From positions 1 to 32,616 of the forward strand of contig CAIYBH010000460.1 of assembly GCA_903924405.1 (NCBI GenBank): a stretch of DNA of 32,616 nt. The letters run 5' to 3'. The translations under genes and the position numbers were made by a program. Below the pieces are notes generated by a model. It worked only from the letters and a program-made list of their open reading frames with translations, was not told where the DNA came from and searched no databases. Each line of letters opens with the position of its first letter. Position 1 is the first letter of the stretch. This document shows, one piece after another, positions 8,435 to 16,028 of this stretch. The DNA is from an uncultured Planctomycetaceae bacterium. Lineage in GTDB: Bacteria > Planctomycetota > Planctomycetia > Planctomycetales > Planctomycetaceae.

Positions 8435-10567
8435 TCAGATCAACTGCCCCGCACACTGCGCTGACAACTGGTCACTCACCTGCTCCAGAATGACTGATGC
8501 AATCTGATTAACACTGTATCCGGAGGACACCCGAGTCTGCGCACACGGGATCTCCATTTCCCGGCACATGTCACGCAAGTCGTTGTGTTTATGGCCAATC
8601 ACCTTGGTCAACAGGATCACGGCGGCCGCTCCCGTCAGTCGCGACCGAAATGTACTGACCCGATCCTGTTTTCGGGCGGTCAGCCAACGGACATCTTCCA
8701 ATTGCAGGGCTTTTATCAAACGTTTTCGGGCGTGTGGCTTACAGACCCCACCGACCACCACCAGGATCCTGCCCCGCAGCAACTCACGCACCCTTGCCAC
8801 ATTCGGATTGAGCTCCTCGTCGTGCAATTCCTGCTCAACGTCCGGCTGAGCCCCGTCTGTCTCCACGAAGTCCAGCACCGATTCTGCCACGAGCTGGAAT
8901 TCGCGGGACATTTCCAGTTCTGTGCCTGAGCACTCACTGTCGGTGGCTGTCACCGGCTCTGGCAGCAAGTCAATCAGCGGCAACAGAAGTTCACGCACTC
9001 CCGCGTCATTGGGCTTCAGCTCCCCCTGCACCAGTTGACGGATGGACTTATCGACCTGCGACCACAATTCCGGGTTATTCTCCTCCCCATACTGCTCATA
9101 ATCCCTGAGAATACTGCTGCAGGACTTTCGCAATTCACGCATCGCCCTGGCGCGCCTACGAGTGGCTTCGAGCCCGCGACTGATAGACAGCAGTTCCCGA
9201 CACAACCTGTCATGGGCACTCGGATCGGCCCAGTCGTCCAGCTTCATGTAGCGGTGCAGCATGATGCCTCGCGCCTCCAGGGCACACTCCTGTCTCAACC
9301 AGTTGAAGGCGACCACCTGCGCTTCGATCGGTGCAAGCTCGGCCTGCAGCGCTTCAACACGTACCGCACTCTGAATTTCCGCCATCACTTGCAGGAAGTC
9401 ATGCTCCAGCTGACCATCCACTTCTGCTTTCGGCTGCGGATCTCCAAAGAATTCCACTGCAAACCGCAGGGATTGAGCCAGATTTTTAAATCCCTTCAAT
9501 CGTACCTGAAGCACGTCTGCGCTGCCCTCAAATCGTTTGCTGCAGCCGGAACCCATTTCCAGTTTTTTCGCATCCTCTTCCAGCAGTAACGCAACCCTTG
9601 TCAGCTCCGAAATCCGAATCCGCTCGACAGAACGTGCAGGAACCTGTGGGCTCCGCTTGCCAGACGTTGTACTGCTGCCAACAGCCACTGAACTATAGGA
9701 TGACTGACCGACAATCAATTGCGCAATCTGCTCACGCGTCGCCAACATCGGTTCGGAATGACTGGATTCTGATATGGACCTGCAGGCCATCAGTCCGGCC
9801 GGGCTGCTACCCGCATCGTCACTGTCGCTCAGACTGGGCACTAGTTCCGCTCGCATGTCAATTGACGTGCTTGAGAACGAAAACCCACCACGCAGCGCTT
9901 CGACCGCAATCGGCAGCCCAAATCGCTGACAGACAGCCTGAAAGACCTGCAGGCACCGCGCGGCGCCAAGCCCCTGCTGGGGCACCACGTCCCCGACCAG
10001 CCGGGCACGCGCATCGCCGATCAACAACAGCAGCGATTCGCAGTCCGCGATGCACTTTTCCAGATCCAGATCAGCAAGTCGAACCGATCGTGGTCCCAGT
10101 TGTCGGCATTCTGATGCCGCAACCTCTCGTACACCCAACAGGTGCTGATCCAGTTCCACGTCCACACAACGCAATCCCTGAACCTCGTTCAGCACACGCA
10201 TGTAACGACGATATTTCTCCTGAGCGATCCGGTCCAGCTCCCGACAGACATCAATCAAGTCCTGCAGGCGGGTTTCGAAATCATGCAGTGACTCCGTCGC
10301 GACAGGCGGCTGCCAGTCGACACGCTGGGCATCCACTGTCCGCTCGGCAATACGTGTCGCGATTGTTTCTTTCACCCGCTGCAGCTCAGCATAGCGCCGA
10401 AAAAAGCTCTCGGGAAGCGAGTCCCCCTTATCTCGAAAGCTGTCAAACTGCTCCCGCGACTGCACAGCAAACTGCGCCCACTCCTGCCGGAACCCCTGCA
10501 CCTGGCTCAACAGTTCACGTGCCTCGGATTCCGAAAGCATCTCTCCATTGATGATTTCACTGGTCAT
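8435..10567 (-). CDS. Large helical protein with C-terminal DUF2325-like domain, downstream of WYL regulator
   Basis: A 710-residue soluble protein with no signal or membrane segment. Most of it is charged and helical with coiled-coil character (about residues 1-160 and 320-520). These parts are joined by a Ser-rich, low-complexity stretch at about 240-310. The C-terminal 110 residues resemble DUF2325: a strand and glycine pair ILVVVGG (601-607), a middle strand AAVILLTKVIGHKHND with His659/His661, and a closing SSGYSVNQIASVI. DUF2325 domains have a Rossmann-like look and unknown activity. The segment ELNPNVARVRELL (585-597), just before that domain, is echoed by ELKPNDAGVRELL (516-528), suggesting an internal duplication. 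The gene starts 56 bases after the WYL regulator on the same strand, so the two are probably co-transcribed. I do not recognise a proven function; the DUF2325 link is by eye and moderate. Confidence 0.65.
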   Translation of the reverse strand: MTSEIINGEMLSESEARELLSQVQGFRQEWAQFAVQSREQFDSFRDKGDSLPESFFRRYAELQRVKETIATRIAERTVDAQRVDWQPPVATESLHDFETRLQDLIDVCRELDRIAQEKYRRYMRVLNEVQGLRCVDVELDQHLLGVREVAASECRQLGPRSVRLADLDLEKCIADCESLLLLIGDARARLVGDVVPQQGLGAARCLQVFQAVCQRFGLPIAVEALRGGFSFSSTSIDMRAELVPSLSDSDDAGSSPAGLMACRSISESSHSEPMLATREQIAQLIVGQSSYSSVAVGSSTTSGKRSPQVPARSVERIRISELTRVALLLEEDAKKLEMGSGCSKRFEGSADVLQVRLKGFKNLAQSLRFAVEFFGDPQPKAEVDGQLEHDFLQVMAEIQSAVRVEALQAELAPIEAQVVAFNWLRQECALEARGIMLHRYMKLDDWADPSAHDRLCRELLSISRGLEATRRRARAMRELRKSCSSILRDYEQYGEENNPELWSQVDKSIRQLVQGELKPNDAGVRELLLPLIDLLPEPVTATDSECSGTELEMSREFQLVAESVLDFVETDGAQPDVEQELHDEELNPNVARVRELLRGRILVVVGGVCKPHARKRLIKALQLEDVRWLTARKQDRVSTFRSRLTGAAAVILLTKVIGHKHNDLRDMCREMEIPCAQTRVSSGYSVNQIASVILEQVSDQLSAQCAGQLI

Positions 10568-10623
10568 TTTCAGTCGTTCACAGATAAGAAGCAGGGGAGA
10601 CGTGGTGGAGGGGAGTCACAAAG

Positions 10624-11607
10624 TTACTGATATCGCTGATTCAGCTGCTGCAGGTCGCTGCGAATCATATCCACAAGTTCCGGTGGATTCAGCACACGGG
10701 CTAACGCCCCAAAACTGAGCACCCAGCTTTTGATTTCCCGCAAGTCATTGAGCTTGACCTGCATCACGGTGCCTCCATCGGCCTGATCGCGAAACGCCTG
10801 ACTTCGATGCCACCGCGACTCTTTGACCGTCTCAGACACCTCTGGCTGGAACTCAATCTCAATCCGATAGCTCTTCTTTCCGGGCCCGAAGACCCCGAAG
10901 GTCCCTTCGAACCATGCTTCAACGTCAAACGTTCTGGGGATCCGATAACGTTGATCCAGCAATTCCAGCGTTTGCACCCGATCCAGCTTGAAATGTCGAA
11001 TCGCTCCAGCCTTTACGCTGCGAGCGACGATGTACAACGAACCGTGATACGCGGCCAGACTGTAGGGACAAATCACATAGCTTCGGGCCTGTTCGGCCGC
11101 CGCCTTACGATACTGCATGCGTAAGGCCTGACGCTGACTAATCGACTGCAGAACAGTGGAGATCAAATGAGTCCGCTGGGTGTAGTCGCTGCTGCCCGCT
11201 GTGCTGAAGTACAGCAGTGACGACAACTGCGTCTGTAACTCGGCGGAATCCGGAAACACTTCCGCTTCGATCCGGCGAAAGGCCGAATGTATGCCTTCGA
11301 AGAAAGGAGTTCCTGCAAATGGCTCCATCATCCGCCGCCCCATGTACAGCGACAGCAGTTCGAAGAGATTGAATTCCACATGGTGCGATTCCGAACGGAT
11401 TCGCCAGAGCTTCTTACCGAATTTGCGGCGGTCTTCGACCAGCGGCAGGCCTGTATTTCGGAGCAGCATCAGGTCCCGCCGGATCGTTTTGTCGTCCAGC
11501 CCCTCCTGCCGCGCCAGTTCATAGACGGAGATCCCGTCCTGGGCCCGGGAGAGGGACAGGATCAGCCGCAGCAGACGCCGAAGTCGTTGTGAATCGTTGC
11601 GTGACAT
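10624..11607 (-). CDS. HTH/WYL-domain transcriptional regulator
   Basis: A 327-residue protein. I prefer ATG 11607 to an upstream in-frame start at 11712, because the longer form would read through the perfect inverted repeat upstream and add a leader unlike the family. Residues 1-75 form a winged helix-turn-helix of the DeoR/HTH_11 kind (ISVYELARQEGLDDKTIRRDL). The middle and C-terminal parts match the WYL ligand-sensing fold: YRKAAAEQARSYVICPYSLAAY, GSLYIVAR at about 189-196, and RHFKLDRVQTLEL. The namesake Trp-Tyr-Leu triad reads Leu-Tyr-Ile here. WYL proteins sense nucleic acids or nucleotides and often control DNA repair or anti-phage genes (PafBC, CapW, BrxR). It is the first gene of an apparent two-gene operon with the DUF2325-like gene and probably binds the dyad at its own promoter. 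Confidence 0.85.
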   Translation of the reverse strand: MSRNDSQRLRRLLRLILSLSRAQDGISVYELARQEGLDDKTIRRDLMLLRNTGLPLVEDRRKFGKKLWRIRSESHHVEFNLFELLSLYMGRRMMEPFAGTPFFEGIHSAFRRIEAEVFPDSAELQTQLSSLLYFSTAGSSDYTQRTHLISTVLQSISQRQALRMQYRKAAAEQARSYVICPYSLAAYHGSLYIVARSVKAGAIRHFKLDRVQTLELLDQRYRIPRTFDVEAWFEGTFGVFGPGKKSYRIEIEFQPEVSETVKESRWHRSQAFRDQADGGTVMQVKLNDLREIKSWVLSFGALARVLNPPELVDMIRSDLQQLNQRYQ

Positions 11608-11623
11608 GCGGCGAATTCTACAA

Positions 11624-11657
11624 ACAGGGGTTGGACAACATATTGTCCAACCCCTGT
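11624..11657. promoter_or_regulatory. Perfect 15-bp inverted repeat, likely operator of the WYL operon
   Basis: ACAGGGGTTGGACAA (11624-11638), four bases CATA, then its exact reverse complement at 11643-11657. It lies 16 bases upstream of the WYL start codon. That position suits an operator for self-control by the regulator, since BrxR/CapW-type WYL proteins bind long inverted repeats in their own promoters. A TTGAAA on the minus strand (11664-11669) could be a -35 element, which would put the -10 inside the dyad, but I see no good -10 hexamer. It is unlikely to be a terminator because no T-run follows on either strand. Confidence 0.7.
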
Positions 11658-11965
11658 GACTATTTTCAAAAATCCCGCAAATCGCCGCGTCGCCATGACC
11701 GCCGTAGTGCACCCGCTTTTCGGCACCTTAAACCACGCAGAAACTGGCACGGCCACCGACGGCCACCCACGGCCACCCACGGCCGCACGGCCGCACGGCC
11801 GCACAGCCGCTCATTCCGCTGTCGACAGAGTCGCTCAGAGTTGACGTACGCTCAGAAACACGGCAGGGGTGCAGCACCCCATACGTACATCATGGGCACA
11901 CCAAACGAGGTCCCTCGGCACCCCTTCGAGTCTCGTCTGGGTGCACCACGAACACTCCGGCGTCG
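11658..11965. other. Non-coding interval with GC-rich tandem repeats
   Basis: No convincing gene. It lies between the WYL operon promoter and the end of the third DUF1501 gene, which is transcribed towards it. It holds the short tandem repeats described separately (11750-11811), and a small perfect hairpin GGGGTGC-A-GCACCCC near 11867-11881 without a T-run. Any terminator for the DUF1501 gene and the upstream part of the WYL promoter would have to lie here. Confidence 0.5.
11750..11811. repeat. Tandem CGGCC repeats, 10-bp then 8-bp period
   Basis: Three consecutive 10-base units (CGGCCACCGA, CGGCCACCCA, CGGCCACCCA) at 11750-11779 are followed without a break by three 8-base units CGGCCGCA (11780-11803) and a diverged fourth, CAGCCGCT (11804-11811). 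The shared core is CGGCC. This is a simple-sequence array in a non-coding gap, probably arising by slippage; no function is evident. Confidence 0.8.
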
Positions 11966-13339
11966 TTAAATCACCTCATGCAGAGGCTGATTGCCCTGGT
12001 CCACGAGGTACTGCGGTACGCCGGAAAGATCGAACACTCGCGTGTTCTGCGCATCAATCCCGGCACAGTGGTACAACGTCGCAAAGACCTCCTGAAACTG
12101 GACTGGTCGCAGTTGGGGCTGTTCACCATAGCGATTCGTGGCGCCAACGGCCTGCCCCGTTCGCATCCCGCCGCCAGCCAGCACGGCCGTGTTGGCCTGC
12201 GGCCAGTGATCGCGGCTGTTGTTGCTGTTGATCTTCGGGGTCCGACCAAACTCACCCCAAACCACCACGGAAACGTCCTTGTCCAAACCTCGCTCATGCA
12301 GGTCTGTCACCAGAGCCGCAAGGCCCTGATCCAACCGCGGACACTCTTCCCGACACTTCGGGAAGTTCATTCCGTCCGGTCCATGCCAGTCCCAGCGGCT
12401 GAAATTCAGTGAAACAAAGCGGGCTCCCGCTTCCACCAGTCGACGTGCAACACACAGATTTTCAACCATCGGCGGCGCACCGTCACGCTGAAACGCCTCA
12501 CTGCTCTGACCATACCGCGCCACAATTCGCGGGTCTTCACGAGACAAGTCCAGCGCATCCACCAGACGTGAGGTTGTCAAAATCCCCATGGCCTGCTGAG
12601 CGTACACATCGAGGCTTTCCATCTGCCCACGCTGATCCGCATCCCGACGAAAACGATCCAGAGATTTCATCAGACTGGTGCGATCCTGCAGTTTCTCCAG
12701 TGTGACGCCATTCAGAGTCATATTCTCAGGCTTGCTGCGTGCTTCCCGCCCTACCAGATTAAACGGAGCATGAGCGACACCCAGAAAACCGCCTCCACCC
12801 GCTTCACCCCAGGTGCGATTGCCGGTGTTGTACATCAACGCGACGTTGGCAGGCACAGCGGGTGTCACCTGGCCGGCCATCTTTGAGACCCATGCTCCGC
12901 CCGAAGGCCAACCGCCCGGCGGCTGACGACTGCCTTTACGACGCCCCGTCATGCATTGATAGGCATCGTGCGCCCCGTCCGAGTCGGCCAGTGATCGCAC
13001 CAGCACAAACTTGTCCATGATCTCTGCCATGCGAGGGAACAATTCGCTGACAAAAATCCCCGGCACTCGCGTCTCAATCGCGGAAAACTCGCCGCGAACT
13101 TCCGCTGGCGCTTCGGGTTTGGGATCCCACATGTCCAGGTGCGGCGGCCCACCAGGCAGATAAATATTGATGATCGCTTTGTGCGAACTGCCAGTCCCCG
13201 CTGCGGATTCCGCTCGCAATGCATCCGACAGGCTGATTCCTCCCAGGGCCATTCCGCCGATGGTGAGAAAATTTCGACGCGACACGCCGTCACAGAATCC
13301 CCGACGCGTACCCTGCTGCCGTCCGAATATCGTGATCAT
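11966..13339 (-). CDS. DUF1501 family exported protein (copy 3)
   Basis: A 457-residue DUF1501 protein. ATG 13339 is set by AGGAGC five bases upstream and by the Tat signal that follows (GVSRRNFLTIGGMALGG); an in-frame ATG 45 bases further up lacks this support. Family motifs: INIYLPGGPPHLDMWDPKPE, KFVLVRSLADSDGAHDAYQC, ARRLVEAGARFVSLNFSRWD, and WGEFGRTPKINSNNSRDHW at about 361-379. It is of a different subtype from the two divergent copies; the W/HGPDG segment after FSRWD and the GGPPHLDMW opening are typical of the larger DUF1501 group. No DUF1549/DUF1553 partner is adjacent. Its upstream neighbour is the DUF309 operon on the same strand, 327 bases away, so it probably has its own promoter. 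The substrate is unknown. Confidence 0.9.
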   Translation of the reverse strand: MITIFGRQQGTRRGFCDGVSRRNFLTIGGMALGGISLSDALRAESAAGTGSSHKAIINIYLPGGPPHLDMWDPKPEAPAEVRGEFSAIETRVPGIFVSELFPRMAEIMDKFVLVRSLADSDGAHDAYQCMTGRRKGSRQPPGGWPSGGAWVSKMAGQVTPAVPANVALMYNTGNRTWGEAGGGGFLGVAHAPFNLVGREARSKPENMTLNGVTLEKLQDRTSLMKSLDRFRRDADQRGQMESLDVYAQQAMGILTTSRLVDALDLSREDPRIVARYGQSSEAFQRDGAPPMVENLCVARRLVEAGARFVSLNFSRWDWHGPDGMNFPKCREECPRLDQGLAALVTDLHERGLDKDVSVVVWGEFGRTPKINSNNSRDHWPQANTAVLAGGGMRTGQAVGATNRYGEQPQLRPVQFQEVFATLYHCAGIDAQNTRVFDLSGVPQYLVDQGNQPLHEVI

Positions 13340-13666
13340 GGCTTGCTCCTGGCGGGCTGACGTGCACTCAGATGGTGAGCACAAAAAAGGGGGGAAATTT
13401 GTGGGAGGGAAGTGGTGCCGTGTACCGTGTCACTGAAAACCGTGCCGTTCCGCCGTGTTGAAACACAGTCGTGTTGAACCGAGCTATTTTGCACCTTTAA
13501 ATAGCACGGTGATCACGCCGCAGGAATGCTGCCAAAGCTGCTGCGAGCGAGACGGAGCCCCTGGGCGGATTCTATGCACTGTAATCCAATCGGATTCCAA
13601 TGGTCAAGAATTCCATGAATTCGCAGCGGGTTTTGCTGAAATTTGCTGGCACCCGGACGGCCCTGG
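13340..13666. other. Non-coding interval upstream of DUF1501 copy 3
   Basis: No gene seen. It contains a G/A-rich run (13382-13412), several CCGTG words, a nine-base direct repeat CGTGTTGAA at 13454 and 13470, and a seven-bp inverted repeat GCTATTT/AAATAGC (13483-13489 and 13499-13505) with a nine-base loop. It should hold the promoter of DUF1501 copy 3 and the 3' end of the DUF309 transcript, but I cannot place either element with confidence. Confidence 0.45.
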
Positions 13667-14065
13667 CTACTCGGTCGGATCTGGTGCCTTTCGCACAATC
13701 ACCGGAATAAGTTCCGGATTCAGCCGCACATGAAACGGGTATTCCGTGTGGGGTTCACAGAGCTCGGCAAAGCAGGCGTCGAGGTCCTGAATCAGCTGCC
13801 GCCCATCGATTCCAGCCACACCCTGCGGAAATCCCGCCAGATTGGCGCGACAGGACACGTACATCCGGCGTGCCCCACCCAGATTTCCCTCTTCAAAGTG
13901 AAACAGCGCCACGGCAGCCTGAATCAGCCCCTGAAAAAAGGGTTTTTCACGCCCCGTCAGTTCGCTCCAGTAATCTTCCAGCACGTCGTGACACGCGAAG
14001 AACTCGCGCTCGTTAAACAGCTGGATGCCGTCCTGGATACGACTGTCCATCAGGAAGTCCGTCAC
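13667..14065 (-). CDS. DUF309 domain protein
   Basis: A 132-residue protein of the DUF309 family. It has the two helix motifs of the family: LFNEREFFACHDVLEDYW (about 16-33) and FFQGLIQAAVALFHFEEGN (43-61). The family is small, helical and of unknown function; the conserved acidic and His residues suggest metal or ligand binding, but this is unproven. The start is a GTG at 14065, chosen because GGAGG (14072-14076) lies six bases upstream, the strongest ribosome binding site in this run. The first ATG is five codons further in. It begins 40 bases after the SGNH-type gene on the same strand, so it is probably the third gene of one operon. Confidence 0.85.
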   Translation of the reverse strand: MTDFLMDSRIQDGIQLFNEREFFACHDVLEDYWSELTGREKPFFQGLIQAAVALFHFEEGNLGGARRMYVSCRANLAGFPQGVAGIDGRQLIQDLDACFAELCEPHTEYPFHVRLNPELIPVIVRKAPDPTE

Positions 14066-14071
14066 TGCGAA

Positions 14072-14076
14072 CCTCC
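14072..14076 (-). promoter_or_regulatory. Ribosome binding site GGAGG fixing a GTG start
   Basis: A perfect GGAGG on the minus strand with a six-base spacer to GTG at 14065. Many other genes here have weak or no Shine-Dalgarno sequences, so this site is useful evidence that the DUF309 protein starts at GTG. Confidence 0.75.
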
Positions 14077-14105
14077 TGCGAGGTCATCGCTTGCGTCCAG
14101 TCCGT

Positions 14106-14879
14106 CTACCATGCGGACACCGTCACTGTCGCGGTCCGAAACACGGGCTGAACTGTGCAAACTTCACGACCGAAAACGGTTCGCTCAGCCGCCCCTGGCA
14201 GCGGAATGTCGATTGTCCGCACCGCGTTTTCTGCCCCTGCGACGTCGCCCCAGCCGTTGAAGCAGGTTTGAAACGCTTCCGCCCGCATGGAACGCAGGAT
14301 GTGAATCGGATCGGCGCCATACCATTGTCGCTGCGGACGAATCAGTTGCAGGTTGTCCATGCCGTCAAGTTCCTGAAGCAGATCATGCAGTCGCGTTGCC
14401 GCGCTCAGCACGTCAGAAAATGTCAGCTGGCTTGTGGGAAACAGCAGAGTCCTTGCGATCCGAAAATGCAGGGGATGCAGGCGTTGCAGAGACACCAGCG
14501 GGGGCAGCGTCATCGAAATACGGGCAAGCGGATTCCATCGTCGAATACGATGCAGCGTTTCATCAATCGCCTCGCGAATCTGCACGGGATGGAATTGATA
14601 AACGATGTCGTTACCGATATCCGTAATGAGCACGCGATCCAGAGCTCGGGGCTCTGGCAGGTTGTTCCAGAGCCCACAATTCAGGATTGCGGGAAGCGTG
14701 CGAGCCATGTAGCGGCTGCGTTTCAGCCATGACCGCCCCATACCAAGACAGGCATGCACATTGACCGGCCGACCGACCGTCCGCAGGAGCCGCTGCACGA
14801 GCGGTTTCCAGCCGAGGGTAAGATTGCTGGCCCCGAAGAGCAGTACATTCGTTTCTGGCGATCCGCCGGGAGGACTCAT
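14106..14879 (-). CDS. SGNH/GDSL-like hydrolase
   Basis: A 257-residue protein with all four SGNH blocks in order. Block I is LLFGASNLT with the probable nucleophile Ser18, where GASN replaces GDS. Around Gly46 is CLGMGRSW, in the place of the block II glycine. Block III is TDIGNDI with Asn90, and block V is DPIH with Asp190 and His193. It therefore probably is an esterase or acyl-transfer enzyme of the SGNH superfamily. No signal peptide is seen, so it is probably cytoplasmic. The start codon lies 33 bases after the squalene-cyclase-like gene and has no clear ribosome binding site, which fits translation within an operon. The substrate is not determined. Identification rests on the motif order and spacing. 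Confidence 0.68.
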   Translation of the reverse strand: MSPPGGSPETNVLLFGASNLTLGWKPLVQRLLRTVGRPVNVHACLGMGRSWLKRSRYMARTLPAILNCGLWNNLPEPRALDRVLITDIGNDIVYQFHPVQIREAIDETLHRIRRWNPLARISMTLPPLVSLQRLHPLHFRIARTLLFPTSQLTFSDVLSAATRLHDLLQELDGMDNLQLIRPQRQWYGADPIHILRSMRAEAFQTCFNGWGDVAGAENAVRTIDIPLPGAAERTVFGREVCTVQPVFRTATVTVSAW

Positions 14880-14912
14880 GGGAGCGACTTTTCTGCAGCG
14901 GCCGAGTGGGCG

Positions 14913-16028
14913 TTATTCGCAGTTGTGCAGAGCAATCAGGCAGTAGGCCGTGACAAGATTGGGATCTCCCTCGTACCAGCGATCAGCAGGATTGATCCAG
15001 CTGCCGTTCGCCTGTTGCAGGGAACGCAGCCGCGCCGTCAACTCTGTTTTCCACGCATGTGACTTTCCGGAAGCATCTTTGAATTCTTCAGGGGCCACCA
15101 GTGACATCGTGCGAGCAAACGTCTGGTAGTAATAGAACAGGCCCTGCTGTCCCATCCCGGGGTTCTCTTCGAGGGTGTAGTGCTGGCGTATCCATTCTGT
15201 CGCCGCCACAACTCGTGGATCGTCGGCCTTGAGCCCGGCGTAGATCATGCTTTTCAACCCAGCGTAGGTCATGCTGCCGTACGAGGAATGTCCCCCATTG
15301 TCGGTTGTTCCGGCCTTGGATTCTCCACCCTTGGCGGGAGTATAGATAAAGCCGCCATCGTTGACCTTCCCGGCCCACGGCAGTTGATTATGAGGAGACT
15401 CAAGGTTTTGTGCACGGCTGACAAAGACCAGCGCTTTCTGCATGGCCGGATCATCAGCCGCCACTCCGGACTTTCGCAACGCTTCCAGAAGAAACTGGGT
15501 ATTGGACATATCCGGTCGCTGTTTGCTGTCGTAACCGGCCCCACCGTACGCACCGTCGCTGGTCTCCACGCCTTCGCCTTCGTCCCACTGCAGTCCACGC
15601 AGGAAGGCTTCGGCCTGCTGCAGGGCCTTCGCGTAACGACCGTCCCGATTGGCCTCCGCCAGAGCGAGCATGGCAATGCAGGTTTCGTAGTTCTGATGGC
15701 GACTGGCCGCCGCATGAATCCCGCCGGTGGGCTGCTGCTGTCCCACGAGATACTTGAGAGCCTTCTGCACCATCGGATCTTCGACCGGTCGACCGCTTTG
15801 CAACAACGCTGTGGTCACCAGCCCGGTAATCCCGACCGCATCACTGTTTGTCCACGACCCGTCGGCGGCCTGCGTTACCTGCAGAAACTGAATGGCCTTC
15901 TGACGCATCTCTGCGGTTTCGTCTGCATACACCATTGTGGCCGCACTCGAACTGAACAGTGCCGCAGATTGTGCAAGCAACACGATGATGACGAGAGACC
16001 TGCAAATCATGAAGGGACGCTTTGCCAT
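14913..16028 (-). CDS. Exported prenyltransferase/squalene-oxidase-like repeat protein
   Basis: A 371-residue protein with a signal peptide (hydrophobic [15 protein letters not shown], cleavage probably near residue 35). The mature part is a set of alpha/alpha-barrel repeats of the prenyltransferase/squalene oxidase kind. Each has a Gly-rich turn and a following helix: [15 protein letters not shown] (56-70), [36 protein letters not shown], a [18 protein letters not shown] stretch, and [18 protein letters not shown] at the end. No DxDD or DCTAE motif of true triterpene cyclases is present, so cyclase activity is unlikely; such exported proteins are common in Planctomycetota and of unknown role. 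It is the first gene of a three-gene run with the SGNH and DUF309 genes. Confidence 0.82.
   Translation of the reverse strand: MAKRPFMICRSLVIIVLLAQSAALFSSSAATMVYADETAEMRQKAIQFLQVTQAADGSWTNSDAVGITGLVTTALLQSGRPVEDPMVQKALKYLVGQQQPTGGIHAAASRHQNYETCIAMLALAEANRDGRYAKALQQAEAFLRGLQWDEGEGVETSDGAYGGAGYDSKQRPDMSNTQFLLEALRKSGVAADDPAMQKALVFVSRAQNLESPHNQLPWAGKVNDGGFIYTPAKGGESKAGTTDNGGHSSYGSMTYAGLKSMIYAGLKADDPRVVAATEWIRQHYTLEENPGMGQQGLFYYYQTFARTMSLVAPEEFKDASGKSHAWKTELTARLRSLQQANGSWINPADRWYEGDPNLVTAYCLIALHNCE

Noticed and set aside
9598..10551. A 317-codon plus-strand open frame opposite the DUF2325-like gene
   Set aside because: It lies wholly antisense to a longer, better-supported gene, and its translation is low-complexity Pro/Arg/Ala-rich, typical of a GC-rich shadow.
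11624..11657. Reading the long dyad as an intrinsic terminator
   Set aside because: No run of T follows on either strand, and it sits 16 bases before a start codon, where an operator fits better.
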